DNA of 5,577 nt. It comes from Oscillospiraceae bacterium. Its GTDB lineage: Bacteria > Bacillota > Clostridia > Oscillospirales > Ruminococcaceae. Below are positions 1 through 5,423 of the stretch, piece by piece (positions within the stretch are counted from its first letter, which is position 1; every line of letters begins with the position of its first letter). The notes below the pieces were generated by a model that was not told the DNA's origin, did not search any database, and worked only from the letters and a program-made list of their open reading frames with translations. The translations under genes were made by a program, and so were the position numbers. The stretch lies in the NCBI GenBank assembly GCA_009782665.1, contig WRIP01000103.1, positions 1 to 5,577 of the forward strand. Direction: 5' to 3'.

Positions 1-543
1 GATACCATCAATCTTGACCGAGGCTAGCATCGCATTAATAGTAGCCCCGACCGTTACCAGATCAAAGAATACTCTGGCTTCCGATAGTCCGTGCTTTGCA
101 TCTATCTTCACCACACCATATTCGACCTCGCAGCTTCCACCAATTGCGGTGAAGGCTTTGAGGTGTTGATCTATCGGTCTCGGACCTAAGTCATCTCCGC
201 CTGGCATGGGTACCGTAGCCTTGTTCAAGCGAGTTAACAGTGCACCCAGGAAGTAGTAGGTGGCACGTATATTACGTGCCATATCCATAGGTACGATATG
301 TGATATATCTCCGGTCGCATCAATGCGAACGGAGTGCTCATCTATAATGTCGACTCTGGCACCGAGTTCTGCGAGTATATCTAAAATGACTATAACGTCA
401 CTCACCATCGGTAGATTCTCGATGATACACACCTCATCCGATACCAATACTGCTGGCAGTATTGCTACCGCTGCATTCTTAGCACCACTCACACGAACTC
501 TACCTAAAAGATTTGTACCGCCATTTATTATGAACCTATCCAT
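1..543 (-). CDS. murA: UDP-N-acetylglucosamine 1-carboxyvinyltransferase (MurA), N-terminal part, cut by window edge
   Basis: MurA transfers enolpyruvate from PEP to UDP-GlcNAc in the cytoplasm, the first committed step of peptidoglycan synthesis. The window holds codons 1-181 of a protein usually about 420 residues long; the rest lies beyond position 1. Visible family landmarks are the N-terminal FIINGG start, the SGAKNAA motif with Lys22 and Asn23 (substrate-binding pair), Arg93 (equivalent of E. coli Arg91), the PGGDDLGPRPIDQHL loop at about 114-128 with Arg122 (E. coli Arg120), and LVTVGATINAM at about 162-172. The key oddity is Asp117, which sits where E. coli has Cys115, the residue alkylated by fosfomycin. 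The ATG at 543 is chosen because GTGGAG lies 5 nt upstream (about 549-554) and because it matches the family start. The gene follows the M23 peptidase gene by 27 bp and is probably its operon partner. It could be one of two MurA paralogues, as many Firmicutes have two; the sequence does not settle which. Confidence 0.95.
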   Translation of the reverse strand, partial: MDRFIINGGTNLLGRVRVSGAKNAAVAILPAVLVSDEVCIIENLPMVSDVIVILDILAELGARVDIIDEHSVRIDATGDISHIVPMDMARNIRATYYFLGALLTRLNKATVPMPGGDDLGPRPIDQHLKAFTAIGGSCEVEYGVVKIDAKHGLSEARVFFDLVTVGATINAMLASVKIDGI

Positions 544-570
544 AGAGTCTCCACTATGATAACAGTATTG

Positions 571-2346
571 TTATTGCATGCCGATCCAGGGTTCAGGAGG
601 CGTCTTTTCACCGTTGACACGTACCTCAAAGTGCAGGTGTGGACCGGTAGAGTTCCCGGTACTTCCCGAGTATGCTACCAACTCCCCTCGTTCCACAAAC
701 TGACCTACCTCCACTAGCAGTTCCGAGCAGTGTGCATAGAGTGTGGAAAGGTGTACTCCATCAATAATACCATGGTCAATGGTAACATAGTATCCGTATC
801 CGTAATCCGACCAGGTTACTTCTGTAACCGTACCTGACGCGGCAGCAAACACATTGGTGCCGGTTACTGCTGCAATATCAACTGCAATATGACTAGTACC
901 TTCGGTACCACGTGATATCTTTTGGTATGAACCGGTTGGCCAACCTAAGATACCACTGGTTGTGGGTGGACGACCGCCAAAACCGGCGTTGACTCGTGTT
1001 CCTTTGACGACTACTTTCTTTATCATGTCGGCGATGACATTCACTTCAGACACCGTTCTGCTTATCTCAACTCCGTCATCAAATGTTACTTCGTAGTATA
1101 CCTCTCTTAGTCCTGCTTCACCTATAATATATACATAGGAAAAATCTGAGCTGCGGAGTGGATCAAGATACTCTTCAACCTCAATCGGGATCTCCTCAAC
1201 AACTACCTCAATGCGAGACACCCTTATCGGTAGCATCGGTTCTTGCTGTGAGATGAGCAGTTTTTGACCTTCGTGGAGGTCTGCTAGGTTTACATCTTTA
1301 TTCAGCATCTGCAGTGTGTCATAACTGATGAGACATCTGAGTAGTATATCATCGATGGTATCCTCTACTCCGACCGAGTAAAACACGGCTTGGGTTCGGT
1401 CAGAGTTGATAAACTCATCAAGTACTTCGATTGGTTGTATGCTGCTTTCGGGATATACCCCTTCGCGCAGTTCTATGTTATTGGCGAAGGTGACACTTAC
1501 ATGCTCTTCCTTGCTTTTCTTACGTTCTGCTTCTAGCAGCCCATCGAGAGTTTCTTCAAGACTGGCGCCTTCGGTTGTGGCTCCGTAGAACATATTGTCG
1601 ATGTATAGACCGGTTGCCTGTGACACACCCACTCCGGAAGCCATCAGCATGTTATCTGCTACATTTCGGTTGGAAAGTACATCATCTTCCGGTACTACTG
1701 CAATGGAAAGCTTGATGTTTGAGGTCCAGCCCATATCATTCGATTCCACCATCCTCTCGCGAATGATGACGGTCGCAGAATCAAATATCTGTTCTGAGTC
1801 AACATATCCTATGTTCTCTCCCTCATATCTTACCAACAATGCAAAGTTGAGGTTGTTTATGTATGAGATTACAAAGATGAACAGGGCGATTGAAACTACC
1901 GGGATGAACTGATTGAAAAACCGTACTAGCAGGTGTTTGTTCCAGATCCACCCGTATTTTATGAAGTAGCCAATCCTTCTGAAATATGCCTTTATCCCTT
2001 TTTTACTCTCGATGCGTAAGAGTTTAGAAAGACTCTTCAGACTTCTAGCACTCTTTATGAACGGATTTAAGAAATCGAGAATGACGGTCAAAAGGAATCT
2101 ACCGAGTGTTCTGAAGATGAACGCAAAGAAACGACCGATAGTAAAGAATACTTTCTTAGTGCCACGTCTTAAGGAACGCAGAGTGTTTTTGTATTCTCTT
2201 TCAATCGACAGGCCAAGGTAGTACAGCAGATCTCCGATATATTCCATGAAGAAAGAAACTATTCTCGTAGTGCTGATACGCTGTTTTCTATGCATCCGAA
2301 CAGCGGATGTATTTTGTATAAATTTTACTCTTTTACTTCGTGCCAT
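571..2346 (-). CDS. membrane-anchored LysM-G5-M23 metallopeptidase (peptidoglycan endopeptidase)
   Basis: A 591-residue protein predicted to cut peptidoglycan cross-links outside the cell. Layout: residues 1-146 are strongly basic with short hydrophobic/amphipathic stretches and no signal peptide cleavage site; about 147-168 (IPVVSIALFIFVISY...) is a single membrane segment, so by the positive-inside rule the C-terminal part is outside. Residues 170-310 contain family-typical repeats of the EGENIGYVDSEQIFDSA type. About 323-367 is a LysM domain (YSVGVEDTIDDILL...LLIS), about 376-451 a G5 domain ending in KVVVKGT, and about 463-580 an M23 (LytM-like) domain. All zinc and catalytic positions are present: His486 and Asp490 (HIAVD, with Ala where HxGxD is usual), His539 (LYAHC), His570 and His572 (GPHLHFEV). 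The enzyme is therefore probably active. GGAG is 11 nt before the ATG, a little far, but no better start is visible. It lies 22 bp after ilvE and 27 bp before murA, suggesting one operon. The exact bond cleaved cannot be read from the sequence. Confidence 0.93.
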   Translation of the reverse strand: MARSKRVKFIQNTSAVRMHRKQRISTTRIVSFFMEYIGDLLYYLGLSIEREYKNTLRSLRRGTKKVFFTIGRFFAFIFRTLGRFLLTVILDFLNPFIKSARSLKSLSKLLRIESKKGIKAYFRRIGYFIKYGWIWNKHLLVRFFNQFIPVVSIALFIFVISYINNLNFALLVRYEGENIGYVDSEQIFDSATVIIRERMVESNDMGWTSNIKLSIAVVPEDDVLSNRNVADNMLMASGVGVSQATGLYIDNMFYGATTEGASLEETLDGLLEAERKKSKEEHVSVTFANNIELREGVYPESSIQPIEVLDEFINSDRTQAVFYSVGVEDTIDDILLRCLISYDTLQMLNKDVNLADLHEGQKLLISQQEPMLPIRVSRIEVVVEEIPIEVEEYLDPLRSSDFSYVYIIGEAGLREVYYEVTFDDGVEISRTVSEVNVIADMIKKVVVKGTRVNAGFGGRPPTTSGILGWPTGSYQKISRGTEGTSHIAVDIAAVTGTNVFAAASGTVTEVTWSDYGYGYYVTIDHGIIDGVHLSTLYAHCSELLVEVGQFVERGELVAYSGSTGNSTGPHLHFEVRVNGEKTPPEPWIGMQ

Positions 2347-2368
2347 GATATGTATTGCTCCAAGTGCC

Positions 2369-3433
2369 CTATACCGGGGTTATCCACCCGTATGTGTCCT
2401 GTAGAGTGCCGCGTTGAATACCTGTCAGTTCATCGTATAGTCTTTGTGAAATCGGACCGATTTCCCTGTTATTTATAATAATATCCTCATCATCTACCCT
2501 GAGCAAGCCCATGGGAGAGATAACGGCAGCAGTTCCGGTACCGAAAGCTTCCTTCAACGTTCCGTTCCTATTTGCTTCGATTATTTCTTTTATGCTCAGT
2601 CTCCGTTCTTCTACGGTGTATCCCCAGCTTTGAAGTAATGCTATACTGCTTTTTCTGGTGATTCCCGAGAGAATACTGCCTTCTAGGGAAGGTGTAATGA
2701 CCTTATCGTCGATGACGAAAAAGACATTCATCGCCCCCACTTCTTCGATGTATTCTTTATCTATTCCATCCAACCATAATACTTGAGCACAATCTTGAAG
2801 GTTAGCGAGTTGTTGAGCTTTGAGTGATGCGGAATAGTTTCCACCAGTTTTCGCAGTGCCGGTTCCACCTTTCACGGCTCTGACATATTTGCGTTCAACA
2901 TATATGTTGATGGGTGCCAGTCCGGCAGCATAGTATGCTCCAACCGGAGACATTATGATAATAAACAGATAATGAGCGCCGGCTCGCACTCCAACATGCG
3001 CATCGGTAGCAAAGATGAATGGACGGATATATAGGGAGGTCCCAACGTTATGAGGTACCCATCTTTCATCAATCTTTAGCAACTCTTTGAGTGCTTCGAG
3101 TGCGAATTGTTCATCGATTTGAGGGATACAAACTCTCTCATTCGAGAGGTTGAGACGCTTGAAGTTTTCTTCCGGTCTGAACAGTTGTATGTTGCCTTCC
3201 GGAGTTCGATATGCTTTCAAGCCCTCAAAAACCTCCTGACCGTAATGGAGTACCATAGCGGCAGGGTCTAGAGGTATACTAGCATAGGGTACTATCCTGG
3301 CATCATGCCAGCCTTCTCCCTCATCATAGTTTAGTAAAAACATGTGATCGGTGAAATGTATACCGAATCCAAGTTTTGATTCATCCTCTGGTAATGGTTT
3401 TAGTTGATTTGATTTTTCTATTCTCAGTTGCAT
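2369..3433 (-). CDS. ilvE: branched-chain amino acid aminotransferase (class IV PLP, IlvE-II type)
   Basis: A 354-residue cytoplasmic enzyme that interconverts leucine, isoleucine and valine with their 2-oxo acids, using glutamate/2-oxoglutarate and pyridoxal phosphate. The length fits the IlvE-II (eukaryote-like BCAT) subfamily, about 350-360 residues. Motifs seen: LHYGQEVFEGLKAYR at 62-76, the LYIRPFIFATD segment at 134-144, the PLP lysine Lys195 in GTAKTGGNYSASLKAQQ, VLWLDG at 218-223, EEVGAMNVFF at 230-239 with the cofactor-binding Glu, TPSLEGSILSGITR at 247-260, and FGTGTAAVISPMG at 297-309. The CxxC redox pair of mitochondrial BCATs is absent, as expected in bacteria. The ATG start has AAGAAGG 7 nt upstream and a good promoter about 35 bp upstream. 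It is the first gene of a probable ilvE-M23-murA operon. No leader peptide, T-box or convincing CodY site is visible in its short leader. D-amino acid aminotransferase and ADC lyase, other class IV members, are excluded by the BCAT-specific motifs. Confidence 0.96.
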   Translation of the reverse strand: MQLRIEKSNQLKPLPEDESKLGFGIHFTDHMFLLNYDEGEGWHDARIVPYASIPLDPAAMVLHYGQEVFEGLKAYRTPEGNIQLFRPEENFKRLNLSNERVCIPQIDEQFALEALKELLKIDERWVPHNVGTSLYIRPFIFATDAHVGVRAGAHYLFIIIMSPVGAYYAAGLAPINIYVERKYVRAVKGGTGTAKTGGNYSASLKAQQLANLQDCAQVLWLDGIDKEYIEEVGAMNVFFVIDDKVITPSLEGSILSGITRKSSIALLQSWGYTVEERRLSIKEIIEANRNGTLKEAFGTGTAAVISPMGLLRVDDEDIIINNREIGPISQRLYDELTGIQRGTLQDTYGWITPV

Positions 3434-3468
3434 TTATTAGCCTTCTTCCCCACTTTTGTATATGCGCT

Positions 3469-3497
3469 AGTATATCAGCAAAAACCAAGTTTTACAA
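3469..3497 (-). promoter_or_regulatory. sigma-A type promoter of the ilvE operon
   Basis: On the minus strand TTGTAA (3497-3492) is followed by exactly 17 bp and TATACT (3474-3469), preceded by TG one base upstream (3477-3476), an extended -10. This predicts a transcription start near 3462 and a leader of about 29 nt containing the AAGAAGG ribosome binding site. The match is by eye; the -35 has 4 of 6 consensus bases and the -10 has 5 of 6. Confidence 0.65.
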
Positions 3498-3513
3498 CAG
3501 AAATGACGGCAAT

Positions 3514-3681
3514 ATCTAACCGATTTATGACAGAAAGCTACTCGCTTTCTGTGTTACTCTCGTTGGCAACCTCAGGGTTTTATGTTAACATTTGTCTTAA
3601 CGAAATCACTCATCCTTTGAGTTTGTTTCAGTATCTGAGTAGGTATTTGTTCTAGTTTATGCGTATGAATTTCGGTTAGAT
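3514..3681. repeat. long-range 10 bp inverted repeat enclosing the 3530-3552 hairpin
   Basis: ATCTAACCGA (3514-3523) is the exact reverse complement of TCGGTTAGAT (3672-3681). If transcribed, these arms could close a domain of about 168 nt that contains the 9 bp hairpin and a weak ACTCA/TGAGT stem (3608-3612 with 3618-3622). The 5' arm overlaps CCGATTTAT (3520-3528), which is itself complementary to ATAAATCGG (3721-3729), so the two pairings would exclude each other. A 10 bp match in a spacer this long can occur by chance at a rough rate of one in five. Confidence 0.35.
3530..3552. repeat. perfect 9 bp inverted repeat with 5 nt loop
   Basis: ACAGAAAGC (3530-3538) and GCTTTCTGT (3544-3552) are exact reverse complements around the loop TACTC. 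Neither strand has a T-run directly after the stem, so it is not a standard intrinsic terminator. It lies about 32 bp upstream of the ilvE -35 box, a suitable place for an operator or for a hairpin in a separate transcript. What it does is unknown. Confidence 0.7.
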
Positions 3682-4044
3682 GTGGCATGAAGGTAACCAA
3701 AAAGAATGGAAAGAACCTTTATAAATCGGCTTAATATACCCCTGATTTCTGACATACCTCTACTAAGAATGTACATGAAATAAGGTGATATTCATTTTCC
3801 GTACAACATTATTTTTTATGTGACATATTTGAGGAAACCCCTGTATTTGCTAGCTTTCCGTTACTTTTTTTCTTGTAAACTGTCGAAAATGCAGAATTTT
3901 ACCATCCATCGAGTTCTCAAGTCTAGCCGATTAGCTCGGAACTACTAGTGAGTTCGGCAATCCTACAGCTTTTAGATGCATAATCTCAGGTATATCAATT
4001 TAACACCATAGTTATTTATGTTGAACTGCTTTATTTACATAACT

Positions 4045-4088
4045 CTGACCTCATATTCATTGTATATTTAATGTATTTCCTGTACCAT
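4045..4088 (+). promoter_or_regulatory. candidate promoter region of the DUF1015 gene
   Basis: Two weak sigma-A-like options overlap here. CTGACC (4045-4050) lies 16 bp before TTTAAT (4067-4072), and TTGTAT (4060-4065) lies 17 bp before TACCAT (4083-4088). Each would give a leader of roughly 20-40 nt carrying the TAGGAG ribosome binding site at 4104-4109. Neither is a strong match; the call rests mainly on position. Confidence 0.3.
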
Positions 4089-4093
4089 ACAGG
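4079..4093. promoter_or_regulatory. inverted repeat, possible operator in front of the DUF1015 gene
   Basis: CCTGTA-CCA-TACAGG is a perfect 6 bp inverted repeat with a 3 bp centre, ending 10 bp before the ribosome binding site. It overlaps one of the two candidate -10 boxes and lies just downstream of the other, as expected for a repressor site. An mRNA hairpin with a 3 nt loop is the alternative. Repeats of this size occur by chance about once or twice in a spacer this long. Confidence 0.3.
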
Positions 4094-4117
4094 TAATAAC
4101 AGATAGGAGTTTTTAGC

Positions 4118-5383
4118 ATGGCTACATTTGTTCCGTTTCAGGGTACGAGATATGATGTTCCGGGTGATATTTTGGGTGAATATGTCTGCCCCCCTTATGA
4201 TATAATATCCAAAGATATGCGTAAGGAGTTAATCTTAGCCAATCAAAACAATATCGTTTCAGTTGAGCTTCCAGAAGGAGGTGATGATCGATATTCTGTG
4301 GCAGGAGATAATCTGAAGCGGATGTTGACTGATCACCTACTGGTTGCTGATGAGACAGAACAGTTCTATGTCTACGAGATGAAGTTTGCAGTTGACGGCA
4401 GATGGTACAATCTCGAGGGGATTATCGGCAGAATGAAGCTGGAACCTTTCGAAAATGGTATCATACTTCCTCATGAGAATACTCTGTCTGCCGCAAAGAA
4501 TGACCGCTTCAATCTCATGAAAGAGACATTTGCAAACATCAGCCCCATATATTCATTGTTTAGTGATGAGGATGGTGCGGTACAGACACAAATCGACAAA
4601 GCTTTAGCTACCACTCCGATTGCTTCGGTTAATTATGACGATGTGATTCACAGCATATACTCACTCTCGGGAGAAGATGCCCTCTTGATAGAACAAACCT
4701 TCTTTGAGAAGAAAATATATATTGCTGACGGACATCATCGGTATGAAACGGGATTGAGATTCAAGGAATACTGTAAAGAAATGGGTATGCCGGTTGAGGA
4801 TTCAAACGCTGCATCATATATCATGATGGCATGTGTATCGATGCATCATCCAGGTTTGGTGGTACTACCCACCCATCGTACCATAAATCCCTATGAGGGA
4901 TTTGATTCGAAAAAACTACTGGAGGATGTTTCTGCTGAGTTTACTCCTACGAGATTGACCGAAAGTGAGGCTATCGCCGCACTGCAAATCAGCTATGAAA
5001 ATGATATAACTTCATTCATATACTATGACGGCGAATACACTCTGCTCACCTTGAAGAACGGAATCGACTGCAGTGCATTTATGCCGGGTAGAAGTGAGTC
5101 GTATACTAAACTTGATGTATCGATACTCCACTCCTGTATTTTGACCCCTTATCTTAAGATATCCGAAGAGGATCTGCTGAAGGGGACCTCTCTCGTATAT
5201 ACTCGTGATCTATCCGAAGCGGTAGCTCGGGTTGATACCGGTGATTCCTGTTGTGCATTCATTCTGAACCCCACCCATGTACCTGCCATAGCGCAGGTAG
5301 CCTCTGATGGAGAGAGGATGCCACAAAAGAGTACATACTTCTATCCAAAACTACTGACCGGTTTAGTAATTAACGTTATGTAA
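4118..5383 (+). CDS. DUF1015 family protein
   Basis: A 421-residue soluble protein of the DUF1015 family (Pfam PF06245), recognised from its ordered motifs: FVPFQGTRYD at 4-13, VCPPYDII at 23-30, LPHENTLSAAKNDRFNLM at about 117-134, IADGHHRYETGLRF at 202-215, VLPTHRTI at 249-256 and the C-terminal MPQKSTYFYPKLLTGL at 401-416. The length is typical and nothing is missing. The family's biochemical role is not firmly established to my knowledge. Members have been annotated as Spo0J/ParB-like, and from memory clostridial copies often sit beside serA and serC, which hints at serine or related amino acid metabolism; archaeal free serine kinase has a ParB-like fold. That link is inference only. The conserved His, Asp and Arg residues in the HENT and DGHHRYET motifs suggest an enzyme active site rather than a DNA-binding role. 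The ATG has TAGGAG 8 nt upstream. The gene diverges from ilvE and is followed after 40 bp by an M20 hydrolase gene with no terminator between. Confidence 0.9.
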   Translation: MATFVPFQGTRYDVPGDILGEYVCPPYDIISKDMRKELILANQNNIVSVELPEGGDDRYSVAGDNLKRMLTDHLLVADETEQFYVYEMKFAVDGRWYNLEGIIGRMKLEPFENGIILPHENTLSAAKNDRFNLMKETFANISPIYSLFSDEDGAVQTQIDKALATTPIASVNYDDVIHSIYSLSGEDALLIEQTFFEKKIYIADGHHRYETGLRFKEYCKEMGMPVEDSNAASYIMMACVSMHHPGLVVLPTHRTINPYEGFDSKKLLEDVSAEFTPTRLTESEAIAALQISYENDITSFIYYDGEYTLLTLKNGIDCSAFMPGRSESYTKLDVSILHSCILTPYLKISEEDLLKGTSLVYTRDLSEAVARVDTGDSCCAFILNPTHVPAIAQVASDGERMPQKSTYFYPKLLTGLVINVM

Positions 5384-5410
5384 TATTTCCATCTCATATT
5401 ACCCTGAGTT

Positions 5411-5416
5411 AAGGAG
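5411..5416 (+). promoter_or_regulatory. ribosome binding site that fixes a TTG start
   Basis: AAGGAG lies 7 nt before TTG at 5424, an ideal distance. The nearest in-frame ATG, at 5436, would be 19 nt away, too far, so the TTG is the likely start of the M20 gene. Confidence 0.8.
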
Positions 5417-5423
5417 ATAATAC

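Larger units (their letters stand above)
3434..4117. other. 684 bp divergent intergenic region without a recognisable gene
   Basis: This spacer between the divergent ilvE and DUF1015 genes is visibly AT-richer than its flanks. It holds the ilvE promoter at the left end and promoter-like sequence plus an inverted repeat at the right end. Between about 3500 and 4020 no reading frame has a convincing start and ribosome binding site, and no tRNA, T-box (no AGGGTGG-type element), 6S, SRP, tmRNA or RNase P signature is seen. Short complementary segments recur: a perfect hairpin at 3530-3552, long-range arms at 3514-3523/3672-3681 and 3520-3528/3721-3729, and GAGTTC/GAACT/GAGTTC at 3911-3955. A run of seven T at 3865-3871 follows only a weak 5 bp stem (3833-3837 with 3855-3859). 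The region could hold operators, a small RNA, or the eroded remains of a gene. Confidence 0.6.

Noticed and set aside
260..559. 99-codon plus-strand frame
   Set aside because: It lies antisense to murA, whose protein motifs are unmistakable, and the low-complexity Ser/Thr-rich product resembles nothing known.
1406..2221. Plus-strand frames at 1406-1588, 1595-1912 and 2012-2221
   Set aside because: All are antisense to the M23 peptidase gene, without ribosome binding sites or recognisable domains.
2290..2478. 62-codon plus-strand frame across the peptidase/ilvE junction
   Set aside because: It overlaps the ends of two well-supported genes on the other strand and has no family features.
3582..3591. 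Palindrome ATGTTAACAT
   Set aside because: A 10 bp AT-rich palindrome is expected by chance in a spacer of this length and does not match a regulator site I can name with confidence.
3428..3655. 75-codon plus-strand frame starting in ilvE, or a 50-codon version from ATG at 3503
   Set aside because: The longer form starts at TTG inside ilvE and crosses its ribosome binding site and promoter; neither start has a Shine-Dalgarno sequence, and the perfect hairpin at 3530-3552 explains part of the sequence better.
3706..3783. 25-codon plus-strand frame MERTFINRLNIPL...
   Set aside because: The only AAGG upstream is 12 nt away, the length is within chance, and it overlaps another equally weak frame on the opposite strand.
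3833..3871. Stem GGAAA/TTTCC followed by seven T, resembling an intrinsic terminator
   Set aside because: The stem is only 5 bp with a 17 nt loop, and the T-run does not follow directly; there is no plus-strand gene upstream that needs it.
3434..4117. T-box riboswitch or CodY-type control of ilvE or the DUF1015 gene
   Set aside because: No AGGGTGG-type antiterminator element and no good AATTTTCnGAAAATT match were found, and both predicted leaders are too short for a T-box.
5280..5297. Inverted repeat ACCTGC/GCAGGT
   Set aside because: It lies inside the well-conserved DUF1015 coding region, has short 6 bp arms and no T-run, so it is most likely a coding coincidence.
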